A DNA stretch of 64,000 bases, from assembly GCF_011762485.1 (NCBI RefSeq), contig NZ_JAAKGI010000005.1, forward strand, positions 248,001 through 312,000, written 5' to 3'. This DNA is from Yeosuana marina. GTDB taxonomy: Bacteria; Bacteroidota; Bacteroidia; Flavobacteriales; Flavobacteriaceae. Positions 44,246 through 54,101 of this stretch are shown here, in pieces. Below the pieces are notes generated by a model. That model did not search any database. It had not been told where the DNA came from and worked only from the letters and a program-made list of their open reading frames with translations. How positions within the stretch are numbered: position 1 is the first letter of the stretch; each line of letters begins with the position of its first letter. Position numbers and translations under genes: made by a program.

Positions 44246-45214
44246 TTATTCAACAGGATATACTTTAACATTATCAACATACAACTCATCATTAGTTATA
44301 GCATAAATCAATATGGAAACTTGGCCAGTTGCGTTTGACGTAAATGTTGTTGTAAGCTTTTCAAAATTACCTTTTCCATTAGCGGTAGCTCCAACAGCTT
44401 GAACTAAAGGACCAGCGTTAGAACTAGCCACAGCATCAACACCATCATCAAACCAACCATCTAAAATTTCAACTATTACGCGGTCTCCACCATCAATGTC
44501 TGCTACATCTGTTTTTATAGCATATTCATACTCAATAAAATACTCAGTATTTGGAGTAACAGTTATAGCTTGATAAGCATATCTAGTTGAAGTGCTTAAG
44601 GATGGACCTGCTGAAGTTGAACCTGTCCATTTTGCGCCAGGTGTTTTTGATGAACCTGAATCTGAACCGTCATAATTTAAAGGACTTCCGTCAGAACTAG
44701 CGTTATACGGATTTGTAGTAGTTCCATCAGAAAAACTTGCAAATTTCCAATCATCCCAAGTACTACCATTTGTACTTGTATCAAAATCTCCGTGCAATAT
44801 TTCAGGAGTTATAGCAGCTGGTGTTGGCGGCTCTACAACTTCTATATCCAATGAAAATGTACTTGTTACACCTAATTTATCTGAAGCTGTTAGTGTTACT
44901 GTATATGTCCCTTCACCGGGATATGTGTTTTCTCCATCTACACCAGTTGAACTATTGCCATCACCATAATCCCAAACATAATCTGTTGCACTGGTAGATG
45001 AATTACCAAAAGTATATGTTAAATAATCCGATGTAACAGCAGCCGAAAAACTTGCTGCAGGAGGTGTTAAATCTGCTTTAGAGTTTGCATCTGGTAAATC
45101 ATATGCCAAAGACTCTATAGAAGGATCGCAAGACGATAATGATACTGCCAATAAACCCATAATGGTCAACATAGGTAGTACCAAACGCTTTTGTAATCTG
45201 TTTATTTTTTTCAT
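44246..45214 (-). CDS. PKD-domain surface glycan-binding lipoprotein
   Basis: 322 aa. The lipobox LSSC is followed by a PKD domain (about residues 50-130: TDYVWDYGDGNSSTGVDGEN and YPGEGTYTVTLTASDKLG). A C-terminal beta-sandwich resembling a carbohydrate-binding module follows (from about residue 140: HGDFDTSTNGSTWDDWKFAS, RYAYQAITVTPNTEYFIEYE, ending with VDNVKVYPVE). No catalytic motif is seen, so it is probably a surface alginate-binding protein (SGBP). Such PKD proteins follow SusD in alginate PULs of the Zobellia type. It lies 35 bp after SusD. Confidence 0.82.
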   Translation of the reverse strand: MKKINRLQKRLVLPMLTIMGLLAVSLSSCDPSIESLAYDLPDANSKADLTPPAASFSAAVTSDYLTYTFGNSSTSATDYVWDYGDGNSSTGVDGENTYPGEGTYTVTLTASDKLGVTSTFSLDIEVVEPPTPAAITPEILHGDFDTSTNGSTWDDWKFASFSDGTTTNPYNASSDGSPLNYDGSDSGSSKTPGAKWTGSTSAGPSLSTSTRYAYQAITVTPNTEYFIEYEYAIKTDVADIDGGDRVIVEILDGWFDDGVDAVASSNAGPLVQAVGATANGKGNFEKLTTTFTSNATGQVSILIYAITNDELYVDNVKVYPVE

Positions 45215-45249
45215 GTTTTCTTCTTTTTAAAATTAGAATTAATGTATTA

Positions 45250-46680
45250 TTAATAACCTGGATTTTGACTCATTAAACCTTGGCTTAAGTTTATTTCTCT
45301 TTGAGGAATAGGTAATAATAAATCTGAAGATGTATAGCCATATCCATTAGCACTTGAAAATGCAGATAATACAGATTCTGCTTTACCCAAACGAATTAAG
45401 TCGAAAAGTCTTTGATTTTCAAAGGCTAACTCTACACGTCTTTCTAATAATAATTCGTCTACGGTAATTGTACCATCTTCATCATCTGCTAAACCAGCAC
45501 GATTTCTAACCTTATTAAATGAGGTTAATGCACTAGTACTTGATGTTTCAGGTGCTCCTGCCATGATAGCCTCAACATGCATCAATAACACATCGGCATA
45601 ACGTAAAACAATCCAATCGTTACCAGCTAATCTAGCATCACCCACAAATGTTTTTCCATCAGCTCCTCCATCATTCCCGTCTGGTAAATATTTGATGTTT
45701 TGATTTTGTGTAGATTGAAGACGATCTTGTCTGTAAGAATATTGTGTTCTGTCTCCACCATAGGCATCTAAAGCATTTACAGCATCATTAGTTACATAAT
45801 TTACGCCAACGGTTCTACCAACTCCATTAAGAAATTCTGCAGAAAAATTCTGGCTGTCACTACTTAATCCTGTTTCAAAACCAATAGCAAAAATAATTTC
45901 TTTATTTCTCTCAGTGTAAAACACATCATAAAAATTATCCATTAAACCAAATCCACTATCCATAACATCTTCACAAAGAAGTTGTGCTTGTGCATAGTTT
46001 TTATTCTCTGTTAAATAAACTTTAGCCAAAAGCGCCTGTGCCGCAGCTTTTGAGGCTCTTGTTTTGTAGGTGTTATCTAAACCAGAAATAGCAGTTTGTA
46101 AGTCACTTTCAATTAATTCATAAATTGAAGATTTTGAAACTCTTGTAAATTGCATCTCTTTTTCTGATGGCGTAACAACCCTATCTATTAAAGGAATATC
46201 TCCAAATAATCTTACCAAATTAAAGTATGCATAGGCTCTTAAAAATTTAGCTTCGGCCTCAAAGGATGCTGCAGTATTAGCATCATCTACAACATCTAAA
46301 TTACCTAATACTGTATTTGCTCTTAAAATAACGTTAAAAAAACTTCCATAATAATTGGCAACAATACCATTTGTAGCTTGTACTCTGTATTGCTCAAACT
46401 GAGCTGCTTCACCTTCTCCACTCTTTGTTCTGGTGTTATCACTTCTCATTTCTGTTAAATAAAACTCATATTGTATCGCATGTAAATCATCTGTACTAGT
46501 ACTGTTGGTTCCCTGAATACCGTCGTAAACTGCAATAAGTGCAGTTTCTACTTCTGACGCATCTTTATAATAGGTTGCTGAAGTTATACCAGAGCTAGGT
46601 GCTGGCTCTAAAAAATCACTACCACAAGAAGTAACCATACTTCCCATTACTAGTAAGATTATAAATTTTAATTCTTTCAT
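45250..46680 (-). CDS. SusD/RagB-like alginate-binding lipoprotein
   Basis: 476 aa. The lipobox VTSC is followed by SusD features: PAPSSGITSATYYKDASEVE, FEAEAKFLRAYAYFNLVRLF (the conserved RAY-x-x-F-x-x-L-R/V-x-x-F/G helix), SKAAAQALLAKVYLTENKNY, VLRYADVLLMHVEAIMAG and the C-terminal LLPIPQREINLSQGLMSQNPGY-type ending. It caps the SusC channel encoded 27 bp upstream and should bind alginate oligosaccharides. Confidence 0.93.
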   Translation of the reverse strand: MKELKFIILLVMGSMVTSCGSDFLEPAPSSGITSATYYKDASEVETALIAVYDGIQGTNSTSTDDLHAIQYEFYLTEMRSDNTRTKSGEGEAAQFEQYRVQATNGIVANYYGSFFNVILRANTVLGNLDVVDDANTAASFEAEAKFLRAYAYFNLVRLFGDIPLIDRVVTPSEKEMQFTRVSKSSIYELIESDLQTAISGLDNTYKTRASKAAAQALLAKVYLTENKNYAQAQLLCEDVMDSGFGLMDNFYDVFYTERNKEIIFAIGFETGLSSDSQNFSAEFLNGVGRTVGVNYVTNDAVNALDAYGGDRTQYSYRQDRLQSTQNQNIKYLPDGNDGGADGKTFVGDARLAGNDWIVLRYADVLLMHVEAIMAGAPETSSTSALTSFNKVRNRAGLADDEDGTITVDELLLERRVELAFENQRLFDLIRLGKAESVLSAFSSANGYGYTSSDLLLPIPQREINLSQGLMSQNPGY

Positions 46681-46707
46681 AATATATATTTTGTTAAATG
46701 TGTCTTA

Positions 46708-49700
46708 TTAAAAATCTAAGTTTAACCCAATAGAGATGGTTCTAAAAATTGGTGAACCTGCTCTTTGGTAACCATAATTTGTTGGGCTTGTTCTATCTAT
46801 AGATTCCGGATTAAATCCTGTGTAATCGCTTGCTGTTTTATACATTAAGTTTTGACCTGTTGCATAAATTCTTAATCCAGTAATATCATATTTAGATAAG
46901 AAATCTTTTGAAAAATTATACCCAATATTTACGTTACGTAATGCAATGTATGATGCATCTTGAATAATATCATCTGTAAAGATTTTCTCTTTTATAAATT
47001 GTTGATCTGGTGTAGTTGCAGGATTAAAATCTTGTGCACTTCCAAATTGATTAAAAAGGTATTGGTCTCCCATGTTTCTAATCTCAGCACCGTGGCTTCC
47101 TTGGAACATAAAGCTAAAATCTACTTGACCTATTGTAAATTCATTTGAAAAACTCCAAACTAAATTCGGGTATGGATCTCCTAATGGCGCTTTATCCTCA
47201 TCATCTATAATACCATCTCCATTTAAATCTTTAACATAAACATCTTGCGCTTGCGCTCCTACTGGATGGTAGGGGTTATTTATATATTCTAATGGAATAT
47301 CTCTATCTACAACCCAGCCGTAAAAGGTAGATATTGGCTTACCTTCTAAGTTAATCCATTCTGCCGCTCTTTTTTCATCAACATTGGTTATTTGTCCGTT
47401 AGAATCTGCGAAATCCACTAATGTGTTTTTATTAGTTGTAGCTATAATAGTAGATTTCCAACTAAAGTTTTCTGAATTTATATTTCTAGTTCTTAATTCA
47501 AACTCAAAACCTTCATTCTTAACTTCTCCTAAATTCACTAAAGCACTTTCAAACCCTGTTGAATAGGAAATTGGATTGTTTAAAAGTAATTGATCGCTTG
47601 TTCTTTGGTACCAATCAACAGAACCCGTAATACGATTATTAAATAATCCAAAATCAATACCAGGGTTTACTTCAACTAATCGCTCCCATTTTAATTCAGG
47701 GTTAGCTATATTCAAAGGGGTAAATCCTGATGAAATACTTCCGTCTATACTAGCTGTTACAGCACTTAGTAAAGCTAAATAAGGATAATAATCTACTAAT
47801 ATGTTACCAGTACTTAAACTGCTATCACTGGTGCTTACATCTGGGTCTACACTACCTGTATTTAAACGGTCGTTACCTGTTACACCATAACTCGCTCTAA
47901 GTTTTAAATTACTTATAATATTGCTGTCTTGTAAAAATTCTTCATTAGCAACATTCCAACCAATAGAAGCTGCAGGGAAGTTACCATATTTATAATCTGA
48001 ACCAAATATTGAACTTCCATCACGTCTCATACTAAGAGAAAGTAAATATTTATTATCATACGCATAGTTAAATCTAGACACATAAGAAATTCCTCTTTTT
48101 TGCCATTCAAAAGCATCAGCATTAGATATTAACGCAGCATTAGTAATTTGTTTAACAGCATCAGACGTATAACCTGTTCCTGTAATACTTGAATTAAAAC
48201 TATCTCTGGTTTCAAATACAACTCCTAAAGTAGCACCTATGTCGTGCTTACCAATAACTGTATTATAATTAAAGAAGTTATCTGAAATTAAATAAATTTC
48301 TCTCTGCGAAATTTCATCCATTTGAGCCGCAGCTGTTCCATTTCTACTTGCCAAAATACCTTGCCATCTTGTTCTTTTAGTGTCTTGATAAGAGCCAGAT
48401 AAAGTCGTCCTAAAACTTAATGCTTTAGCGATATTATAATCTATGTAAGCACTACCAAAAATTTTGAATTTTTTGTCGTAACGCTCACGCTCTAAAACTT
48501 TTGCTGCAGGATTGGTATTTGATGTGTTACTTATATCTACCAATGTACTTCCATCTCCATATAAATCGTAATTATCAAACTGACGTTGTGTAGCATAATC
48601 TCCTATTTGAACATCTGGATAAAGATTTCTGTCAACAAATCGAATAGTATTTGCATCATGATAAACTGGCAACCAGTTTGTTTGTCTTAAAATATCATGA
48701 GTAGATCCATCAAAACGTCTTCTATTAGTGTATGAGGGATTAAAACTAACACCTGCTTTAAATTTATCATTTAATTTAGTGTCTAATTTAAGTCTCATTC
48801 CATATTTCTTAAAGTTATCGGTTAGTAAAACCCCCTCATCATTTGAGTAGTTAAGACTTGTAGTATATTTAGTTTTATCATTTCCACCCCTTAGAGACAA
48901 TGAGTGACTTGTTATAGTACCTCCGTCAAAAATTACATCTTGCCAAGAACGATCAATTCCAATAAGTTGCTTGTATTTTGTTTTATCGGATAATACACCA
49001 TTTGCTGCTAATTCAGCAGCAGCCGTTTCTGCAATAGAAAAGGTATAGGCATCACTATGTCGTGCTGCTTTGTAACCAGTAAAAGTACTATAACTAATCC
49101 TAGCTTTTCCTTCTAAACCAGCTTTCATACTTATCATAATAATACCATTAGCACCTTTAGAACCATAAATTGAAGACGATGCTGCATCTTTTAAAATTTC
49201 AAAAGAAGCTACATCGTTCATATTTAATGAGCCTAAAAAATCTGAATCTACAATAACGCCATCTACAACTATTAATGGTGTAGAATCACCTGCCATAGAA
49301 CCTACCCCTCTAATGGTTATGGTTGGTGCTGCTCCAGCTTCACCATCAGTTGCTTGAATATTAACCCCTGATACTTGACCAACTAAGGCATCATCTACCC
49401 TAGACACAGCTATTTGGTCCAAATCATCATTAACCACCTTTGATATAGACCCTGTAGTAAGACTTTTCTTTTGAGTTCCATAACCAATAACAACAACTTC
49501 ATCCAACTTTGCTAAATCTTCAGTCAGCGCAACATTTAAAGTTGTTTGGTTATCAATAATTCTAACTTGGGTTACATATCCTACATAAGAGAATTGTAAC
49601 ACATCTCCTTTACTAACCTCTATTTCATACTTTCCATCAAAATCTGTGGTAGTTCCTTTTGAGGTGTTTTTAATTACGACATTAACCCCAGGAATAGGTT

Positions 49701-49809
49701 GATTGTCAGTTTCAGACACTACTATACCAGTTAACTTGGTATTTTGTGCGAATAGTGTAATATTGAAAAACAATATTACCATTAGAATCAGCTTGTTTTT
49801 TAAATTCAT
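46708..49809 (-). CDS. SusC/RagA-like TonB-dependent alginate-oligosaccharide importer
   Basis: 1033 aa. Signal peptide, carboxypeptidase-like domain (LTGIVVSETDNQPIPGVNVV, GTTTDFDGKYEI), plug domain with LDEVVVIGYGTQKKSLTTGS and SSSIYGSKGANGIIMISMKA, and a barrel ending with ISIGLNLDF. It lies at the head of the operon SusC-SusD-PKD-PL7. Its leader is about 250 nt long and carries an antisense-RNA candidate; the operator/promoter module is at 50056-50098. Confidence 0.95.
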   Translation of the reverse strand: MNLKNKLILMVILFFNITLFAQNTKLTGIVVSETDNQPIPGVNVVIKNTSKGTTTDFDGKYEIEVSKGDVLQFSYVGYVTQVRIIDNQTTLNVALTEDLAKLDEVVVIGYGTQKKSLTTGSISKVVNDDLDQIAVSRVDDALVGQVSGVNIQATDGEAGAAPTITIRGVGSMAGDSTPLIVVDGVIVDSDFLGSLNMNDVASFEILKDAASSSIYGSKGANGIIMISMKAGLEGKARISYSTFTGYKAARHSDAYTFSIAETAAAELAANGVLSDKTKYKQLIGIDRSWQDVIFDGGTITSHSLSLRGGNDKTKYTTSLNYSNDEGVLLTDNFKKYGMRLKLDTKLNDKFKAGVSFNPSYTNRRRFDGSTHDILRQTNWLPVYHDANTIRFVDRNLYPDVQIGDYATQRQFDNYDLYGDGSTLVDISNTSNTNPAAKVLERERYDKKFKIFGSAYIDYNIAKALSFRTTLSGSYQDTKRTRWQGILASRNGTAAAQMDEISQREIYLISDNFFNYNTVIGKHDIGATLGVVFETRDSFNSSITGTGYTSDAVKQITNAALISNADAFEWQKRGISYVSRFNYAYDNKYLLSLSMRRDGSSIFGSDYKYGNFPAASIGWNVANEEFLQDSNIISNLKLRASYGVTGNDRLNTGSVDPDVSTSDSSLSTGNILVDYYPYLALLSAVTASIDGSISSGFTPLNIANPELKWERLVEVNPGIDFGLFNNRITGSVDWYQRTSDQLLLNNPISYSTGFESALVNLGEVKNEGFEFELRTRNINSENFSWKSTIIATTNKNTLVDFADSNGQITNVDEKRAAEWINLEGKPISTFYGWVVDRDIPLEYINNPYHPVGAQAQDVYVKDLNGDGIIDDEDKAPLGDPYPNLVWSFSNEFTIGQVDFSFMFQGSHGAEIRNMGDQYLFNQFGSAQDFNPATTPDQQFIKEKIFTDDIIQDASYIALRNVNIGYNFSKDFLSKYDITGLRIYATGQNLMYKTASDYTGFNPESIDRTSPTNYGYQRAGSPIFRTISIGLNLDF

Positions 49810-49915
49810 AATTAGTTTTTTAAAGTTTAGTTTAATAAGCTTACTAATAATACCATTATATGGTACCGATTAAATTATTACTTCATTAAATAACAAGCGT
49901 TCTAACTATTTTTTT

Positions 49916-49923
49916 TAGATTTG
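49916..49923 (+). promoter_or_regulatory. Possible -7 box for an antisense RNA
   Basis: TAGATTTG fits TAnnTTTG on the plus strand inside the SusC leader. Transcription from it would run opposite to SusC and end at the hairpin at 49995-50026. No good -33 box was seen. Confidence 0.35.
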
Positions 49924-49927
49924 TAGA

Positions 49928-50027
49928 ACATGTTTTTAATAAAGTAATAACATGTATTAAGTTTTACTTCCCTCCACAAGAAGTAAATTGTTTAAAAGGA
50001 TAGGCGTGCACCTGTCCTTTTTTTTTA
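49928..50027 (+). ncRNA. Candidate antisense small RNA in the SusC leader
   Basis: About 100 nt on the plus strand, opposite to the SusC leader. It has two features of a small RNA: an 8-bp hairpin (TTTACTTC with GAAGTAAA at 49963-49987) with a C-rich loop CCTCCACAA, and a classical terminator (AAAGGATAGG with CCTGTCCTTT at 49995-50020, one G-T pair, 6-nt loop) followed by nine T. A terminator in this orientation has no protein gene to serve. Antisense RNAs beside SusC genes (for example DonS in Bacteroides fragilis) are known, so a PUL-silencing RNA is plausible. Confidence 0.5.
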
Positions 50028-50055
50028 TAAAAATTTATTTAAATGAACTTTATAT

Positions 50056-50098
50056 TTGGTAAACCAGTTTGGTTTACCAAATTGGTTTACCAAATATA
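50056..50098 (-). promoter_or_regulatory. Triple operator and promoter for the SusC operon (alginate)
   Basis: Three copies of the GntR-like operator at 50056-50066 (TTGGTAAACCA), 50069-50080 and 50082-50093 (TTGGTTTACCAA), with a 13-bp period. The minus-strand -7 box TATATTTG (50098-50091) abuts the rightmost copy, so the operators cover the start-site region. Each copy is a near-perfect palindrome TTGGT-NN-ACCAA, like the UxuR/ExuR site. Confidence 0.75.
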
Positions 50099-50205
50099 TA
50101 TAAAATTTTGTTAATTCCAACGATTTCGTAAAAAAAGTTAAAATTTTATTTTAGATTTTCAATTGCTGCATGAAATCTTCTAGAATTGGGCTAGCAGATT
50201 TTTCC

Positions 50206-50583
50206 TTATGGCTTTTTATCTCCAAAATAAGATACCCCACCACCACTTAAAAAATCTTCTCTTACTGGACTAAATGTGTCTATTAGCATCCCTTCTTCCA
50301 AACAAACAGCACTATGCAATAAATTTGGTTCAATATATACTCCATCTCCTGCTTCTACAATTTTCTTTTCTCCATTAATTTCAAATTCAAATTTACCTGA
50401 AACACAATAGGTAGCTTGTGTATGAAAATGTTGATGTGGGGCACCTAATGCTCCTTTCTCAAATTTTACTTTTACCATCATGATTTGATTATCATAACCT
50501 AAGAACTTTCTTGATACTCCTCCACCAAGCTCTTCCCATTCCATGTCTTTTGTGATAATGTACTTTTCACTAAATCGTTTCAT
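50206..50583 (-). CDS. kdgF: KdgF-like cupin (unsaturated uronate ring opening)
   Basis: About 125 aa from the ATG at 50583, preferred because KdgF proteins are about 110-115 aa and because the upstream in-frame extension to 50652 is not conserved-looking. Cupin features: FEKGALGAPHQHFHTQATYC, with metal-binding His residues (HQHFH), then GKFEFEINGEKKIVEAGDGV and YIEPNLLHSAVCLEEGMLID. KdgF converts 4,5-unsaturated uronate monosaccharides from the lyases to DEH/DK-I. It is the last gene of the PL7-PL17-kdgF run. Confidence 0.85.
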   Translation of the reverse strand: MKRFSEKYIITKDMEWEELGGGVSRKFLGYDNQIMMVKVKFEKGALGAPHQHFHTQATYCVSGKFEFEINGEKKIVEAGDGVYIEPNLLHSAVCLEEGMLIDTFSPVREDFLSGGGVSYFGDKKP

Positions 50584-50680
50584 ATGTTTATATTTATTGT
50601 TTTTTTTAAAGGTCATATGTTGCTTCCATATAATCATTCCCTTGAGTATCAAGTTCTCGTTATGGAAGGTTCATAATTTT

Positions 50681-52972
50681 TTATTTATTTATTTCTGTTA
50701 ATTTATAAGCTCCTATCCATTTATAGGCTCTATCGTTTATCTTAATGGTGTGTTTACTGGTTTTTGAGTTATTCTTGAATGAAAACAAAAACAGCTTTTT
50801 TTCATCATTTACTGTTTCAATACTTATCGCAAAATAATCATCGTCACTATAAGCAATTTTCAAGCTTTTAATGTTACTAAATGCATTGGTTGCTATTTCA
50901 TTAATAGGATCGTAATGCCCGTGCGATTCCAATAAAGACACAAAAAAAGTGTTTTTTGAATTCTTTTTTCTGATTATAAAACCAGGGTCATTTCTAAGAT
51001 TAAAATCAGGATCGTGGGCTCCAATTCTAGTAAACAGTAAGTCATCGTCATTGGAAACAACCGATGTCAATGAATAAAATCGCTGTTTGTTAAACCAAGA
51101 CAATTTAGCAGTACCGCTATCTGATTTGCCTTCACCTTCCTTCCATAAATGCTGATAACCGTTTTTAGAACCTAACGACTTTAACTCATCTGATTTGGTA
51201 TATTTAAAATTGGTTGATATAATTTGTCCTAAATAATAATACGGTAAATCGTATTGGTTTTTGGATTTAGAATTAATTTTAATAATATCCAACAAATAGG
51301 GGTTTTCAAAATCATTATCTTTAATAAGCGCCATGGTTCTGTGCATTTCTGTCCCTGGATACGCATTGTTTTCTACTGCACTTATAATTTGTAAATTTGG
51401 ATTGGAAGCATCAAACAAATATTTTTCTGAATGATGTAAACTACCAGTTTCAAAATCACCATGAAAGTGTGATGTTTCGTTTTGAACAATGGTATTGTGG
51501 GCTATCGTTTGTTTCGCCCAAGTGGTGTTTTCTTTTAAATAATTACCACCTCCTTTTTGTTGGATGTTTACAAAACGTCCCATACCGTAATCTTGAATTA
51601 CTTCATGACCTCCTTCATAATACGAAAAAGACAATTTATCGTAATGCCCGTGGCTAGAGCCTTGCCCTGTATATTTTAAAACAAGTTCAAAATTACTATT
51701 CCGTAAAATACCGACACCTCCTTGGTCTCCATTTGGACCATCTGATAAATTAATTGACGTTTTTACAAATGGTTTTTCTTTGCCTTCTTTAACACCCAAA
51801 GCAACAGACATCCCTGTATCATCTAAAACCACTTTGTCTTGTTTTTTGGCTATGCTTAAAAGTTCTGGGTCTTGACTGCCAAAATGATAAGCAATATCAA
51901 CCGCTGTAACTAATTCTCTTGAATAATACGACATCCCTTTTTGCGCATCATTAATTGGGAAAAAATCACCATCTTCATCTGTTAAGTTAATTAACGCATT
52001 AACTGATTTTACAAGCACACTATCTTTATATTCGAAAATCTTTAATTCTGGTTTTTTGTTTTGAAGTGCTTCTGCTAAAATCAAAAATGGATACATGGCA
52101 TAACGTTGGTAATAAGGTCCTTCAGTAAAATAGCCATCTGGTGAAAAAGGCTCTTCTAGATTTGCTAAAAACCCTGCCTTTTGCCCTTTAACCTTTATAA
52201 GTCCGCCATCATTATCTTTCATGCCTTCTTTTAAATGATCATCATTTATGCCATATAGTGCTCGATTTAACAAACTATCATCATCCATCACTAAAGCAAT
52301 CATACCTACAGCAGCATTTCCCCAAGTACTATGGTTGTGAATACGATTAAAAAATTGAGGATTTCCAATAGAGATAAAATCTGCGAATGGTTTAAATAAA
52401 TCCTTCTCTAAAAAGTCTCTATCCTCTTTTGAAAGCCAATCATAAATACAATCATAAGCCTGACTTGTATAAACTAACCAGTTGGCATCGTTTAAGCATT
52501 GCCAAAACAATTTCCCTCTGGCATACGATCTGGTTTGTGGATGTAGAGGTAATGTAGGATACATTTTGGCATAGGCAAATAGCATATCCTTAATGTACCG
52601 TGCGTATTTTACATCACCTAGAATTTGAAACAAAACACCAGCTTTTTGCATGATGATAAAATTCCTTTTATGGCGTTCGTGGGTGTAGCCTCCAGAATAA
52701 TCTTTTGGAATGGGCACCTCAATGCCATTTAAAATTTCGGCATCCACTTCTGCTTTTGTTTCTGCCAATGATTTATCAAACAAAGGAAGTTTTCCTAAAT
52801 GCGATTTAATTTCTTGAACACCTGCTTTTGTTAAAACTAAATTTGGATGTCCTTGAATCGTAGACTCTGCTAAAACTTTAGTTTTGTTAGTAGTTTCTTC
52901 ACAAGAAAACATTGCAATTAATAAGATTATTGTTAAAATTTTAAGTGATGGAGCATGTCTTATTTTCATCAT
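50681..52972 (-). CDS. PL17 oligoalginate lyase lipoprotein
   Basis: 763 aa (the ATG at the second codon is equally possible). The lipobox MFSC precedes an alpha/alpha-toroid domain (about residues 60-400) and a heparinase II/III-type beta-sheet domain. Known catalytic positions of PL17 (Alg17c) appear as Asn and His in NRIHNHSTWGNAAVGM and Tyr in YFTEGPYYQRYAMYP, and the metal-site-like SHGHYDKLSFSYYEGG is present. PL17 enzymes are exolytic and give monomers from alginate oligosaccharides, usually in the periplasm. It lies 156 bp after the PL7 gene, in line with it and with kdgF, so all three probably use the operator-controlled promoter at 54102-54131. Confidence 0.9.
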   Translation of the reverse strand: MMKIRHAPSLKILTIILLIAMFSCEETTNKTKVLAESTIQGHPNLVLTKAGVQEIKSHLGKLPLFDKSLAETKAEVDAEILNGIEVPIPKDYSGGYTHERHKRNFIIMQKAGVLFQILGDVKYARYIKDMLFAYAKMYPTLPLHPQTRSYARGKLFWQCLNDANWLVYTSQAYDCIYDWLSKEDRDFLEKDLFKPFADFISIGNPQFFNRIHNHSTWGNAAVGMIALVMDDDSLLNRALYGINDDHLKEGMKDNDGGLIKVKGQKAGFLANLEEPFSPDGYFTEGPYYQRYAMYPFLILAEALQNKKPELKIFEYKDSVLVKSVNALINLTDEDGDFFPINDAQKGMSYYSRELVTAVDIAYHFGSQDPELLSIAKKQDKVVLDDTGMSVALGVKEGKEKPFVKTSINLSDGPNGDQGGVGILRNSNFELVLKYTGQGSSHGHYDKLSFSYYEGGHEVIQDYGMGRFVNIQQKGGGNYLKENTTWAKQTIAHNTIVQNETSHFHGDFETGSLHHSEKYLFDASNPNLQIISAVENNAYPGTEMHRTMALIKDNDFENPYLLDIIKINSKSKNQYDLPYYYLGQIISTNFKYTKSDELKSLGSKNGYQHLWKEGEGKSDSGTAKLSWFNKQRFYSLTSVVSNDDDLLFTRIGAHDPDFNLRNDPGFIIRKKNSKNTFFVSLLESHGHYDPINEIATNAFSNIKSLKIAYSDDDYFAISIETVNDEKKLFLFSFKNNSKTSKHTIKINDRAYKWIGAYKLTEINK

Positions 52973-53128
52973 TAATTTTTAAATATTATTACTAATCTTG
53001 TTTTTAATTACTCCGCTCTTTACTGGTAATTTTATTTTCATTATTTAATGTTAAAATTGATTGATTAAAACTTTTGAAAATTAATAATAAATAAATGTTT
53101 AAAAATCCCAATTTAGTATCCCTATTGT

Positions 53129-54094
53129 TTAATGTACTACTGTCAACTCATAATATTTAACTTTAGCAAAGGCATCTGGCTGAGTTGATCCCAAATAATT
53201 TCCTGCTTTAAAATAATTTTCAAAAGGCCATTTATCAAGACTTACATCTTGAAATGTAAATGGATTATCTTCATTTAATGTGATTTCTAATTTCCCATCA
53301 GAAGCAACAATTTTCAAATCAAACGCATCATATCCCACATATCCCATATTATGTTTAATATCAGACCATGTGTCACTAGATACATCCAACAAGGCATCTC
53401 CTTCTGTATTTTCATTTACTAAAGATTTTTTATAAGCCCAAAGGTCTCCGTCTATCCATGTCATTTTTAATAACGGCGGTCCGTTATTTGAAGAAAAACT
53501 ATGTGCAGCCATGTCTTCTTTAGAAATAATCCCGTGTATTTGCATTACAATGACTTTAGGATAATCATAACTACTACCATCTGTATTTTTAGAAACCTCA
53601 ACCATTTTTAGTTTTCCCGATATAATACCACCCTCAAAAAGCGTCCAATTTTCTTTTGAATTGTTAGGATTAATGAGTTCTCTTAATTCGGTTCTCGAAT
53701 AGCTACTGTTATTGGTTGAAACATCTGGATAGGTATAAAAAACAATAGATCCGTCTGTAGTATCATCATACATAAAAGGTTTAACGGCCTCTAACGTTCT
53801 ATAGGCATTATTTATAAGAACAGATGGTTGATATTCATCTGGACCACCATTATTATCTTCATCTACTGGTAATGTTACTTTCCAGTGTGAAAAATCAATG
53901 TTGGCATATTGAGGCATATTATCGTTTGAATTTGGCGTGTCAGGCATATTAGGAATGTTCGAACCGTTTGGATCGTAATATGGAACGGTAGGATCTTCAG
54001 TTCCGCCGCAACCTAAAACAACAAGAAAAGCAAACCCTAAAAAGAACACTTTAAAAAAGTTGAATATATATAGTTTATTTAATTTTATAAACAT
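53129..54094 (-). CDS. PL7 alginate lyase (lipoprotein)
   Basis: 321 aa. The lipobox VLGC is followed by a Pro/Asn-rich linker (NGSNIPNMPDTPNSNDN) and a PL7 jelly roll: SYSRTELREL, KVIVMQIHG and ENYFKAGNYLG carry the R-E-R, QIH and Y-F-K-x-G-x-Y signatures. It is anchored, probably on the cell surface, and would cut alginate endolytically to feed the SusCD pair. It differs from the secreted PL7 at 43315 in linker and anchoring. The operator pair lies 8-32 bp before its start. Confidence 0.9.
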   Translation of the reverse strand: MFIKLNKLYIFNFFKVFFLGFAFLVVLGCGGTEDPTVPYYDPNGSNIPNMPDTPNSNDNMPQYANIDFSHWKVTLPVDEDNNGGPDEYQPSVLINNAYRTLEAVKPFMYDDTTDGSIVFYTYPDVSTNNSSYSRTELRELINPNNSKENWTLFEGGIISGKLKMVEVSKNTDGSSYDYPKVIVMQIHGIISKEDMAAHSFSSNNGPPLLKMTWIDGDLWAYKKSLVNENTEGDALLDVSSDTWSDIKHNMGYVGYDAFDLKIVASDGKLEITLNEDNPFTFQDVSLDKWPFENYFKAGNYLGSTQPDAFAKVKYYELTVVH

Positions 54095-54101
54095 ATTAAA
54101 A

